Shown: positions 34,001-47,000 of the stretch, in pieces | How positions within the stretch are numbered: the first letter of the stretch is position 1 | Layout of the letters: the number at the start of each line of letters is the position of its first letter | NCBI GenBank assembly: GCA_037127255.1 | Contig: JBANSL010000002.1 | Span: 7,050,001 to 7,114,000, forward strand | DNA: 64,000 bases | Direction of reading: 5' to 3' | From: Persicaria tinctoria | Lineage: Eukaryota > Streptophyta > Magnoliopsida > Caryophyllales > Polygonaceae | Position numbers and translations under genes: made by a program | Notes under the pieces: model-generated | The model's database searches: none | What the model was told of the DNA's origin: nothing | The model's input: the letters and a program-made list of their open reading frames with translations, nothing else

Positions 34001-36201
34001 CAGATGACCTCATTTCACGAATCCCTTTGAGAACTTCTTCCCAATTAACAGGAGGCCCAGCTGAAGCAGATATCACCAAAATCAGTGTAATTCCTCCAAA
34101 AACTCACAAATAACATTGATTAGCATCAATTTTATCTCCATGTTTTAGCAAACAATAACAAAGAGTACTATAGCACTATCAAGAATTTACGAGACAAAGT
34201 TAATTAACTTGTAGAGAGGTCTAATAAGTCCATTTTATCTTCATGTTTACAGCATAACCTTCTACCAATTTTTCATAGTGAAAAATGAGGTTAATTTAAT
34301 AGTTTAACGAGTCTAGTAATTTCTGGAAAGGGTGAATTGAAAATTTTATCAATTTGGGTTTGCGTCAACTTCGATTGATAACCAAACAAGAGTACAATGA
34401 TAACTAAGTAATCAGAATATAAGGCAACTTTAGTTTGTGTCAACTTTGCATCACTCCTTGTAGTTAATAACTACAAACTTTACGAAAAAATATACCTTGT
34501 TCAAAGGGAACAAGATCCTTGGTTCCAGTAGGATGGATAAGAAATGCAGACTTTAATTTCCCTACAATATAACTGAGAAATTAGCACCCCCGAAAAAAGT
34601 CAAAGAGACGTATCAAAAATGTAAAGCCTGTATTAGTGTTTCAACAGTGCACACCACTTGGGTAAACACATAACATTTAGCACTACACGGAAAACACAAA
34701 AGAGTACCTGTGGGACTTGATGTCAATAATTTATTATTTCCAAATGCAAAATCTTCAATATCGGGTAAAGTAGAAGGCTGCATTGAAACGACTGGATTAA
34801 GAGCTTTATCTCAAAATGAGAAGAATGAAGTAGCATGATATATGCAGGCTGACAAATGGCGAAAAGCATATGGTTTGTTAGAAAACTTTGGTGGTATAGG
34901 ATTATTCATCAGATACTCATTACCTGGACCTCTTGACATGTCCATAGATTCAATCCAAAATCATTATACAAGAAAAACTTACCCCTTGCTAGCTATGTCG
35001 ATATGAGTTGATGATGATCCAAAATCTAAATAATATGGCTATATCCAAATTAGAGATTAAAGAACTAATCAATTTAGCCCCTGATTACGCTCAACTTCAC
35101 TTGAATACAACATTGATCCAGCAAATTAAAGGATTAAGAATCTTTTCCACCCTAAAACCAATCACAATTCACAACTGCTACTATTGCCATTGTTTTTCTT
35201 TTACAATGCCGTGGTGGAAATATGACATCCTAGTCGTACATTAAGAGGAAGTGCCATTGTACATAAAGTTGTAAATAGATGAAATTGTATTTGAGACCCA
35301 TTTGTGATAAGGAGTAGGCCACACAGTGGGCCTCTTTTCTACTGAAATAACTGAATGTCCATGTGCATTCTATTTAGGAAGGTAGTCAGCCACAGCTTTA
35401 TAATCAGTATAAACCTCAATCCAAGGAATTCTCAGTGCAAGCAGTTCCTTCTATGCCCATAGGCTTGCTTCAGCTTTGACTCCGAATATCCCTGTACTGG
35501 GTTAAGCACTTCCGCTTGCATCTCTGTACTCGGTACTGCTATCTTAATACAATAATATGCAGCAACTTGTGACAAAAAGAAAAATCTTTATTTCCGAACC
35601 CACTTACCAGATACTGATGAGTACTGTTGATAAAACATTACAGACACGGAGGAACAAAAGGCCATTTCGAATCCATCCAAATAAGGTAATTATTAAATAG
35701 TCAGTCATGCTTCGCTAAGACAAGGCATGAACATCACCGGAACACTGAATAAGTACAAAAATACCAATCAAATATTAAGGGGTTTTATACTTACTTCGCC
35801 ACTGCGATCATCTTCTTCGCTTTGAAGCGCTTGAGTAGTTCTTTTCACTCGTTTGCTCGGAACTCGAGGTTCTGGCACAGATTCCGCTTCATATTCAGTA
35901 CCTGATCCCCAAACCCCCAAAACAAAATCACAGACTTAAGCAAACATATTCAATCATCGCAATGATTCCACAAACTGCAAAACACTTTACAGAGCAACAA
36001 ACTGAAGAATCAAGAAGATGAAGCAAAAAAGCACAAACTTTGCAACAAAACCCTAGCAGAAACAAAATTTGCAATCTTTCTCGGGAAACGTCACAAAGAT
36101 TAGGAGAATAATGAGCGAGAGGTTGGGGATTGCTCACGTTGAAGGCCATAAGATCGTGAGGTGGAGAATGGAGGGTTCCGGGAAGATCTGGTTTGGGGCA
36201 T
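31008..36201 (-). CDS. NTH1: Endonuclease III homologue (NTH1-type DNA glycosylase/AP lyase)
   Basis: Eleven exons (36201-36138, 35901-35795, 34777-34708, 34561-34496, 34060-33942, 33606-33540, 33048-32957, 32756-32619, 32547-32443, 31708-31625, 31148-31008) join in phase to 350 residues. The enzyme removes oxidised pyrimidines in base excision repair. The N-terminus ([17 protein letters not shown]) resembles a plastid or mitochondrial transit peptide, matching the known plastid location of plant NTH1. Domain features are [12 protein letters not shown]; the helix-hairpin-helix [11 protein letters not shown] with the catalytic lysine; [11 protein letters not shown] with the catalytic aspartate; and a C-terminal [4Fe-4S] loop [17 protein letters not shown] with cysteines spaced 6-2-5. 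Intron 6 begins GCAAGT after CAT G, a GC-AG intron required to keep the conserved frame. Two MITEs lie 150-750 bp upstream of the start. Confidence 0.95.
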
Positions 36202-36350
36202 TTTGAAGCGAATGAGGGCGGGAGAGAAGATGAGTGGATTCCAACTTCTTAATGGCAACAATCCAACTGACATCTTTGGTTTTTTGTGTTCTTGTTCTTG
36301 ATTTGTTAATGGGTTTGGTTTGGTTAGAAGAAAAAAAAAAAAAAGTCCTA

Positions 36351-36530
36351 GTGCCTACCGTTCGAAAATAAACGATGCTTTGACTTTGGACACGTAATTT
36401 TAGGAGCTAAAAACGATATGAAATCTTATTTATTTTAATTAATTTTTTTCATAATTTAATACTTATTAGTTAATTGCCTTAAAACTACGTGCCCAAAGTC
36501 AAAGCATCGTTTATTTCCGAACAGAGGGAG
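36351..36530. mobile_element. Stowaway-like MITE upstream of NTH1
   Basis: A 180-bp element with long terminal inverted repeats. The left arm carries AAATAAACGATGCTTTGACT and the right arm the reverse complement of the same. The right terminus reads CTCCCTCTGTTCGGAAATAA when reversed. TA flanks both ends (36349-36350 and 36531-36532). Its centre is AT-rich and non-coding. The inner core TTTGACTTTGG recalls the element at 5099-5329. Confidence 0.8.
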
Positions 36531-36666
36531 TAGTAATGAATCACATAGGGCATTTTCTTCAATTGAAAAAAATAATTGGTTAATATGCAAACGGGCTAAC
36601 TTTTTTATATATTCGGTGCTATATTCTGTATAAAAAAATGTCATAAGATAGGTAGGGATAGTTATA

Positions 36667-36936
36667 CTCTCTCCGTTCGGCAAAACTTGTCATTTTAGGA
36701 TGTTAGTTTTGTTAAAAAAAACTTGTCATTATAGGTATTTTGCCCTTCACTTTACAAAAATGCTCTTGATATGATTGATGGTTTAAAATGTTCTTAATAT
36801 GATTGATGGTTTGTTAGTTGTAGTTTTCGATAAAGTAAAATTGAGGGTAATAATTGAGGGTAAATTAGTACATTTGTTAATTGCCTTCAAACTTGTGAAA
36901 GAAGCTAAAATGACAAATTTTCCCGAACGGATGGAG
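36667..36936. mobile_element. Second Stowaway-like MITE upstream of NTH1
   Basis: A 270-bp element. The left end is CTCTCTCCGTTCGGCAAAAC and the right end, reversed, CTCCATCCGTTCGGGAAAAT, both followed by TTGTCATTTTAG. TA flanks at 36665-36666 and 36937-36938. It contains a short internal duplication of ATATGATTGATGGTTT (36770 and 36797). It belongs to a different family from the one 137 bp away. Confidence 0.8.
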
Positions 36937-38013
36937 TAACTTATAAGCTTATATTAAGAATAAATTTATTAATATTATATTTTTAATAAAAATAAAAATG
37001 TGAGTATAACTGTATAAAGATTTCGAATTAGGTAAAATATTAAAATAAATAAAATTTATGTTAGTGGGTATCACAATCGATTCTTGAGGCTATGAAAAAC
37101 GAAGATGGCGAGATGGTTAACTTTTTGGAACACATGGTCGAAGAAGGCACCATAGAAAATGAGTTGATTGTTGTAAGAACACAAAAAAAAACCTTATCCC
37201 AGGCCAAGGCCTCTCCCTAGTGCTGAAATTAATCTCCCTCACTTTAGTCCACTATAACCGATCCATATTTATATATGAAAATATATATTTAACGGTTGCA
37301 AAAAAAAAAAAAATCATCTTTAAATATCATCTTCCTCGTTATCTTTAAATGGATCTTTTGAATTCTACAATTCCTGCACTTGATGAGGAGGAAAATATGT
37401 TGCTTGGCATGTATGCTAACAACAATATGCTTTTGGGAAAACATTTGAACAACGGAAAGGATGATGCTAAATCCGCAATATTAGTTTATGTTCTTGTTAG
37501 AATTCATGAGAAAGTATACAAAAATCTAAGTTTCATTAGGACTGTTGGATCTTTTTTCTGCAAATCAAAACTATGAACATCAGGATCTTTTAAAAAAAAA
37601 AAAACCACCGCCCAAGAGGCAAAGATGAACACTAGGATCTGGTCTACGGTAATACAAAAGAACATTTTTTTTTTCTTTTTTTTTTCTGGAGAAATAAGTA
37701 AAATGAAATTCAAGAAAGCATGATTTACATTTTGTTCTGAAGCCCTAAAGATCATCATCATCTAGAACAGAAAAAAAAAAAACCTCCCTCCCAAAAAATA
37801 ACATATTTACCCATCTTGGATTGGCAATTGACTACTTATTTTCTTTCCTACCTTAGCAAAGAATGTGAGAGCTATATGCACAATGATGATACTTCTTTCA
37901 ATTATCCCGGTCTGAGAGAGCCACTGAACAAGGCGACATAGGCGATCGACCGTGATCGAGTTCAGCTTACCATAGAGAAGCTAGATGCCACAGTTCTGTT
38001 CTTTTTTTAATCT
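36937..38013. other. Intergenic DNA between TIC236 3' end and NTH1 5' flank
   Basis: AT-rich with several A or T runs (37303, 37590, 37665, 37770). It contains two coding-like fragments, listed separately. The TIC236 3'UTR occupies the right part. Confidence 0.4.
37069..37563 (+). pseudogene. Coding-like fragments of unknown origin
   Basis: Two plus-strand segments look like pieces of protein. One at 37069-37179 contains SQSILEAMKNEDGEMVNF and EEGTIENELIV followed by GTAAG. The other at 37349-37533 contains MDLLNSTIPALDEEENM and a repeated NNMLLGK-like element. No complete gene can be built from them and the family is not recognised. They may be remnants of a transposon gene or a decayed host gene. 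Confidence 0.3.
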
Positions 38014-41000
38014 CTAGTCTTGTGATGTGGTCGAGTACTCGAAAATAAGGCGTTTGGAGGGAGCAGATTGTAGAAGCACCCGAAGGCGGCTTGTCAGCTG
38101 ATAGATCAATGTCCACTGCATTGCCATTTCGGAGTCCTTCATCTGCCTCACCATAGATGCCTAAATAACGCAACAGAAAAAACTCGTTACCATCACATCC
38201 CATGTATGTCAAATCCTTCATCTGACAGCTTTACCCCTTTCTATATAAGTACATCCAGAACATAGCCTTGAAGTCTAACAAGAGGGTAAATGGACACAAA
38301 CCTGAAGACGCTTTCCGAGCTGAACCTCCACTTCCGTGCCAAATGATATGTTGCTGGCAAGGGACTTGAGAGGGTCTACAGTCGGGTCAACTGAAAGCAG
38401 GCTTGGGATTTGAGGCGCATACACCAGCCTCCATCTAGCATGCCCAATCTCTCCCTTCCCCTCTATTCTTGGCATTAGAGACTCTACTGTTGCGGTTGCA
38501 AGCTTCTTTAGTGCAAGCTGACCATTTCCTTCTAAAATGGACTCTGCTAGCTGACTCTCGAAAACTCTTGCCGCCTGTCAGAAGTTCCAACGTAAGAAAC
38601 GACATGAAAGCATTGCATAATCAAAGAATGGAAGTGGTCAAAACATCCCAACTTCTTAAACAAGTGTTTCCTGCAATGTTAAGAAGACTTATGGCTATTT
38701 ATCTGTTTCCACCTTCTTCATGGAAAAGGGCTGAAAGAATGCATTGACTGTTGAAGTTCACACAGACTACATAGTATCTCTGCCTTTCTTTTATCTATCT
38801 CAATATAATATCTAGAGGATCTTCCATGTACCAATGGAAGATGCACCAATACCTCAAACAGCTAACCAGAAAAATGACCAATTAGCTAGAATTTGATCCA
38901 TTGCTGGCTGTACAAAAATTCTTGATTTATTTTTTTGGTGAAAAATGTGAAGATCAAACTAGAAGAAGCTTAATAATCAAGGTTATGAGGCAGCAACGAG
39001 ACATTGACCATTTTTACAAATACAAATTCAAAAGTTTAAGAATTATGTTCACACACATAAAAAGAAAAAAAAATACAAGACTTCATTTGGCCAGTTTTCA
39101 TTTTGTTGGCTACCCTCTAATCCTCTATACATCTCTCATGTAACTTGATCACAAGGCATGCAAAAAATAATGGAAAAGAAGAAAAAGAATAACAGATTTA
39201 CAACAGCAAATCTTACCTCTGGTGACAGGACATCTGGTTCAACGGAGCGCGTTGAGGTGACAACCAACTTTTCCTGCCAATTACTGGCTCGACCTTGAAT
39301 TCTGAACTGCCATTCTGATCCAACCAAAGCTAAGTCTAGAGTTGGATCTATTCCATTATCAGGCTCAAACTTTGCGATGTTGAGATGGTCTCTTTTCAAC
39401 CTAATCTGAAATTCACAACGCTTATCTGAGTTTATACGTGCGAGAGAATTGAAACAAAGAGACCTGACATCAACAACAAATGAACAGAATAGCTTTCAAT
39501 CATAGAACCTCACCTGAGTTGCAACGAGATTGACATCCCCATTCTCGAATGTAAGTACTCCCTTAGGTTTGATTAACTTAGGATGAGCAGGACCACTCAG
39601 CTCTACCTCTCCACTCACGGCGAAATTGAGAATCAGAGGATAAACTACTCTCAACTCAGGCCCCAGAACAAGCTTTAGGTCATCGAGTCGTACATCGACT
39701 TTTGGTTTGTTGTTTGTTTGTCCCATTTCCTTTTCAACTTTATCCTTTTCCCCTGTCCATAGCAGATTTAGATATTAGAAGAGTTCACTATACATTGATA
39801 GCAGGCAGTATATAAATGAATGACATGGTAAGACAGTTTAAAATACACCAATAAGATTAGATTTGAATTGATCTTAGGCCAACTTCACAAAATCATCCTT
39901 ATTTATGCCACTTCACACAGATCACCCGTTATCCCAATTCCCAACCCAAACCTCTTTTAACAATAGTATGTTAAGAAAGGACATGAAATGTCAAAAAAGG
40001 ACTCCTCAATCCCATTCAGACATGTTTAGTTATTGTTTGTGAGAGATATGATGAATACTTCATTGCATTTTTAAAGTTTTAACAAGGGTTAAGAGGGTAT
40101 GGATGTTTAATTGGAAACATGATGGATAATGGGTGATTTTGCACAAAGTAACCTAAATTAAGAGTGCTTTTATGAGCAGTACTTGGTGTAATTTAACCAT
40201 GTACAAGATACCTGAGGCTGGTGAAAAAATAGCTCTTGTAGCAGCTGGTTCTGAGCTAAAAAACCGTGATACATATCTTGCAGCTACTGCCCGATTGTAT
40301 CCACCATCTGGGAACCTTGACTGGTTTGATACTAGTCTATTGAATGGAGCAGCTCCGCCACCTTTATCATGAGGGAGGTATGCTTCTCCATGGCTCATTT
40401 TAATCTTTCCCGAAATGCATGGTTGCATGATAGATCCTCTTATTTGCAAGTTGGTGTCAACTTGGCCACTACACACAAGAAGCACTAATTATGCATGCAT
40501 ATAAGCAGCAGATAAAACCTTTAAACTCTCATTAGTGAAAGAAAATGAATCGGAAGATGAATCATCTTTCTTTAAAAGAAAGAAATGTAAAACTCCACCC
40601 AAAAGGTGGAGTAACTATACAGACATGCGACGTCTCAAAGAGAGAGAGCACAATGAAGAAAATGCTTCATATCGCAGAAGAATTGAAGACCCACCTTAAC
40701 AAATTTTTAGCTTTCACCTCCAACACTTCACACTTCAAGTCAATCTTATCACCAGGAAATGCTTCACGTGCTGTCAGTGGAAGGTTACCATTGACAAGTA
40801 GCTTTCCTCTTCTGCTCACCCTACCTTCCAAGGAGTTTATGCACAGCCTATTAGATTGTACAAGAACTCTTCCCCCAAAATTTGTCATAGGTTTACGAAG
40901 CACTGGTGAAGACACAGATGCCCGGTGGAAGGTTGCAGATCCATCAAGCTCAGGCTGTTGAACAGTTCCTCTGACCTAGTTATTTGGGATATATTAGACA

Positions 41001-44000
41001 CTTCAGTTCTTCCGGATAAATACTGCTGACCAGAAAGTTCTGTAGCACTGTAATGCTTTTCAAAAGCGGTGAAATTACTATATGTTTAGCCCTCAAACTT
41101 AGTTAAGAGTCATAATAAAGTCTCAAGCATATGGATACTTTTGCTGAACTAGTCCATTTGTCACCAAACCATTTACTGTCTTGGGATAGCATGAAGAATA
41201 AGAACCATCATGAGACAACCTTTTCAGGACTCTCATAAGACAGCCCTAAATGTTTAGCACCAAATGTGCAAGACAGTTAACAATGTGTTAAACTAGAAAT
41301 AAACAGGACCAATCTTGTAAGTGTTCCATAACTCAAGACATTGTAGAACAAAAGAAAATTAAAGGATCATCATGAGATTGAGCCAACTCCTAAATGTTGA
41401 GAAAGAAAAATGCTATTTACCCAATATAGGAAAGAACAAGACTATAGACCAACCTGGAGCATAACTTCAGCATTGCCACTAAGCCAATCGGCATGAGGGC
41501 ATAAAGCTGTTAACAACATCATGCCACCATCCTTGATATCAGCATCAACCCTAACTTCTCCCACATCTAATATTTTCCAATTGAGTTCCCTAAGACTTTC
41601 TGTAAGCTGAATATCCCATCCTTCTTCATTTCTATCTCGAGAGGTTTTTTTCTCCAAATCACCTTCAAGAGATTCTTTACCACCATCCTTGGCCCACCCA
41701 CGCTTCCAATTTGCCTTTCCTTTTTCCTTTTCCATGTCCCCTTCTTGGACATCATTATGCACAAAAGTCACAGGAACACTTCCTTGAACATGAACATGCC
41801 CATTTTGAATGAAGGGCTCAAACTTGGCATTGAAAAGAAAACGGCTGTTTGAGGTTAGAGAAGCAACAACCTCCGTACGACCAAGATCAATTCCCCCAAT
41901 AGCACCATCAAGAAGTCTTACTTGAATATCACACTCTGGCTTCAATAGATTCCCACGCAAATCACCTTCCATGTGAAGTACGCCTTTGAACGGTGCCAGC
42001 AATTGTCTTAATGAGTGAATTGCATCAGTGGTTGAAGTTTCAATGACTTGTACAAGCATCGGTACAAGACTGACAGGAAAATTTAGAACTGCAAAATGGA
42101 GATTAGTTTTTGGGCCAAATAAAGTCCCATCAGCATGAATGGTGGCATTATCCTTCTGGATAAAAATTCTTTCAAGGCGCAAACCATCATCATTGCTATA
42201 TGCACCAACTGCTTGAACCCGCTGCGTCTTGTATGCTCCCCATTCCCAATCCTCCCCGTGAAAGTCAAAGTCTGCCTGATACACAAACATGTCTAATTAC
42301 TGGCGATGATATAAAGCTATAAGACAAGGAGAATAAAAGGAACCCTAGAAGGTAAGCCGGGAAAATAAAAGGCAAAGATTACACATAAAGAAAATCAAGT
42401 CCATTTATAAGTTCCCAAAAAGGGAAAATTTATAAAATAACTGACATGGCAATTACAGCGGTTGAGAAAGAAATAGAGAAAACCTCACGCACAGTGAGTT
42501 TAGGCATGATTACATATAGGTGTTGTAAGAGTTTAGGCATGATTACATATAGGTGTTGTAAGTGGTTGGAAAACGAGGTTTATGATTTTGTTACACAACT
42601 TAGACTTAATAGCATATAATGATATCCTAATTGCCAAATTTTATTTTATTTTTTACTTAATATCAGTTCTTTTGAGAAAAACTCACAATCTTATGTTGTA
42701 ACCCCAAGTGCCCCAGAAATTAACATAACTCATGGCCTATTTGGGATTGGTTAACCCGTGTTTGCGAGGGATTGTTGCATGATGTTGCATGGGTGAAGAG
42801 TCTTCTTCACCTTTCACATTTTTTCACTGGAACCTTGTGCACGACAAAGTCTTTTGTAACTGCCCATGTAGTAATTTACCAGTTCAGAGCATTAGATTCA
42901 CTTTAGAGAACTAAGAGAACTAAGAGAACCTACCACAGTATCACCGTTGCCTCCACCGCTTGCATCAAGAGAACCATGCCACCTGCCTTTCAGTTCAGCC
43001 AAGCCTGGAAGGCTCAGCTCCTCAGATATAACTTCATCCATTGGTGTATAATGCCCTTGAATTACCTGAAAATTTTGATCCCTTTTCACATTGCGATTTG
43101 ATAGGGGTATGAAGAATTGGATCGGTATACGAGTTTTAGTATTCCAGTAATAGTTTTAGAATGGAAATGCAGCTAAGAGCCAACACCATATCTTTACCTC
43201 ACGAAGTTTCTGAGGACTTTCAGCTCGTAATGCAACTGACTGCAAACATTCCATAAAGAAATCCTGCAGAGGAATATTGGAGCAGACAAAATCAATAAAC
43301 TATCAGAACCCGTGTAAAATTATTCACTGAAGCATATAAATACACGCATCAGCCAATACGGTAACGGAACTATAACCTTTGATCTAGAGTGAACAGCTGG
43401 ATCAGTGCTTCGAGAAAGAAGCCTTGCAAGTGGAAGCATCTCAGCTGCCTCAGCTCGAGGAACTTCAAGTCTCATTCTCCACCTCCCCATAGCAGAAATC
43501 ACACTTCCTAGATGCCCAGCCATAGCTCTACTGAACAAGCGGGTAATTTCCTTGGGATTTGATTTTCGGTCTCGGCTGCCAGGCAACACATATTCACCTT
43601 GAAGTTCATACCGGCTATAGCTTTGCTCCAACACAGTTTTCTCAACAGTTATCTACACAGAAAGGCATCACACCCACATCAGTCACAGAATAAAACAGAA
43701 ACAGAACAAAAAACTATTTGGCAGCTTTGGATGCCCCTTGTTTGCTTGTCCGAGTCCTGAATCTAAACAAAAAGAATAGGGAAGGAACCTTCGCATCAAA
43801 GGACACTTGACACGTGGCGTTCAATAATTGCACACTTTAGCTCCTACTTTAGGGGAGGCAGACAATGGTATAGATCGACACACATCATATCATGGGTATA
43901 TTTAGCTTTTTATTTATTTATGGTACATACAACGGTTTAGATTGACACAGCACATCACGTAAAAATGCACGAAAATGAGATGAGATACCATTTGGCAAGC

Positions 44001-47000
44001 AATTTAGAGAAGACTTTACAGGATACATAGAACTGCAGATCAAATAAGTAATACTGTTATTACTGTAGCATAACAAAACAACAGGCTAACAAAAATATAA
44101 AGACATGGAGAACTTTGCGAACTTGCTCCCAGTATGCCAGATTCACAATAACATTCCTTAAGAGAGAAAAAAGGCTCCCTCCAAATTCTATTTAGTGTGT
44201 GACAATGGCTACTGTTCAAACATTTGTAATTATTAAAAGAAACATACATTGTTAGGTTCAATGTTTAGAGAAGAAGGAATAATAAGATGATGATATGGAA
44301 ATAAGCAATTGTATAATTGGGCACTCACCACATCCCCGCTCCATCTAGCAGCAACATCTAGAGCTTCACCCAGCACACCACTAAATTTTGGCTGCAGAAC
44401 TGACAAGACACCAAATCCCCTCCTTTTTTGAAGATTAAGTTGAATTTCAGCCTGAAAAAATAAACCAAATGCTTTATAACACACTAAAAATTCAGAGTCA
44501 GTGAATATAGCGCTACAATAATTGGAATTGCGATTTGCAAGCTGTTCTCCTTTCTTACATTACTTTTCCTTCTACTACCATCCTGGCATTTCTATCATCC
44601 TATCCTGTTTTTTCTAACTTAAGCCATGATTTGGAAGTCTGACCCATACACTCTAGAATAAATAAACTTCTTCAACACCCATTTCCACTCCTAATTCCTC
44701 CAACATAAATGAATGCCCCTCTCTTTTATTTGCTATGTTTTCATTTAAGCCTCCACCAGGCCCAATTTAGCAGTTTAATTCAACATGAGGATACGCAAAA
44801 AAAAATTAGCAATGATGTAATTATTATCATTCAAGGAGAAAATAGCTTACCCTTTGAACTGTTCCCCTGAGAGAACCAAGTTCCAACTCGTCTAGTGGCA
44901 AATGGCGAATCTACAACCACCAAACAACAATACAGAAATTCCATCATTTATTATCAAATAAAATGTCATCTTTACATATATTATATTACTATTAAACAAG
45001 AAGACAAAAAAATAACTGCCAAGCTTTATTAAATCCAAAGGGGGTCACTGTAGGAAATACCTCTAGGTTGGCAGAATTTGATGGTTCATAGAATACATTA
45101 GCTCTGAGTTGTCCCTTCTGAAGGGTAAAAGATAATGATTTTCCATGTTGGGCATTGTCATCGCCAGTTTGATTCAATAGCCCCGTGAAATCAATTGCAA
45201 GACTTTCATCAGGTCTACCAACAGCATCCAACTACAACATAAGGATGTAACATCACACTTCGAAGTTCAAGAATAGGGTTTAAGGAAAAAGATATATCAC
45301 TGATCCCACCAAAGAATTCTACACAACCTAGCTGTCTTCAGTAGAGATATTAGGTTCATGCTACGTACTGCACTGCATGTATTATTTCATTATACCACAT
45401 TGTGTTTGTTAACGATACCCTTTAGTTTAAAAAAAAATAAAAAATTTGCCATCCCCTTTCGTTCGTGATTAAAGACAAACGCCTATTAATTGCATTCATA
45501 TTAAACAAAAGTCGTTGAAATTTGAAAGACTCGTTTAACATAAACAAAAGTCATTGAAATACTTGCATTTCCTTCAAAAGTTGTGTATGACCTGGATGTT
45601 TTGTATGGTGAACTCATTTTATATATATAGTAATTGTTTTCATATACATGCACTGTGACAAAACTTCCTACTTTATGGGCTAACTTTGGAAATCCTCTAT
45701 CCAATGTCTACGAAGACCTAGTATTTCCCTTAATAATAGATGATTAAATTCCCATGAGAAAGAAAATACATTAAATCAGAATCTTAAGTAAATTCTTGCA
45801 CACTAAGAAGGGTGGTTTTAGTATTTTAGACTTCACTATGGAAGGCTTCTCAAATTTTACTTTAACAAATCAACTTCAGCTTCTAGATTTCCTAGCTTTT
45901 GAGATTTTTATCATTTGAGATTTTTATCAGAGGAGCTAATCTCCTCTTCTTTTTTCTATCCAGTAGCTAATCTGTTGTGGTCTTAGATATGTAGCAGTGT
46001 AGCACATTGAATAAAATACAGTGCAGCTTCAGTCCCATGATCAAAATGTACTTGCATTCTACAAAACTATAGTTAAAACTGAAAACAAGGAATCATTGTT
46101 AAATGCAAAACTATACATTTATACTACATACAGATACAATTAGTTAAAACTGAAAACAAGGAATCATCGTTAAATCTATTAGGCTGCCACCTAGCAAATA
46201 AGAAAAGCTTTGTTCTTACTCTCCTTCCTTCTCCACGTGATGTCACGTGCAAGTGTAACTCTTAGCTTTTTATTTATAACTAGATTTGGGGGGTGCAAAT
46301 TGTGGAATATGCGAGAGAACACCACCAGGTACGAACCCGGGAGTACTTACTCACAGAGCTCGCCCTTTTCCACTGTGGCATGCACCCCGTGGCAAGGTTT
46401 GTCAAGTCTTATTGGCACAAACATTTGAAATTTAGAAATTGTTATGCAAAGTTGAAACTGTTCATGGATCCATATCATTTATATTCACTATATTGGCCAT
46501 GCATACATGAATGAAAGCAAGCCATGGAAGAGACTGAATGACACTACCTTCAGAGATTCATGTGAAATGCTCAGAAGTCCAGCCAACTGTGGTGCTATCA
46601 TCAACTGATTAAGTTTGAGTCCTGAGATTGAAACATTGCCCGTAAGGCAACGCATATCTCCATTAGCCTCCACCTTTTTATTGATCGTACTCTCCATAGG
46701 CCCAGCAGCTAGTTCATTGGCACTGTTAGATGGCTTCGTAACCTGTCCTTGGAACTTCACTCTTCCTGTTGCCTTTAGTTGCACAGGTCTTGGAGAATCG
46801 AAAGTGTAAGAGGAGATCATATTGAAAAACTCAAAACCACGCATTCGTAGATCCAACTCAAGTCCTTCAACGATTATGGGTTGAGCCTTTGTCACAACAT
46901 ATTCCTCAACGATGTTTGTCTCTGGATATGCAGTCAGAATCTTTGCATACAAATCAAAAGCAATTGATGAAGAGTTAACAGAAATATAATCATGGGAGAT

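Noticed and set aside
40545..40961. 138-codon plus-strand frame
   Set aside because: Antisense to a well-supported TIC236 exon (40975-40695).
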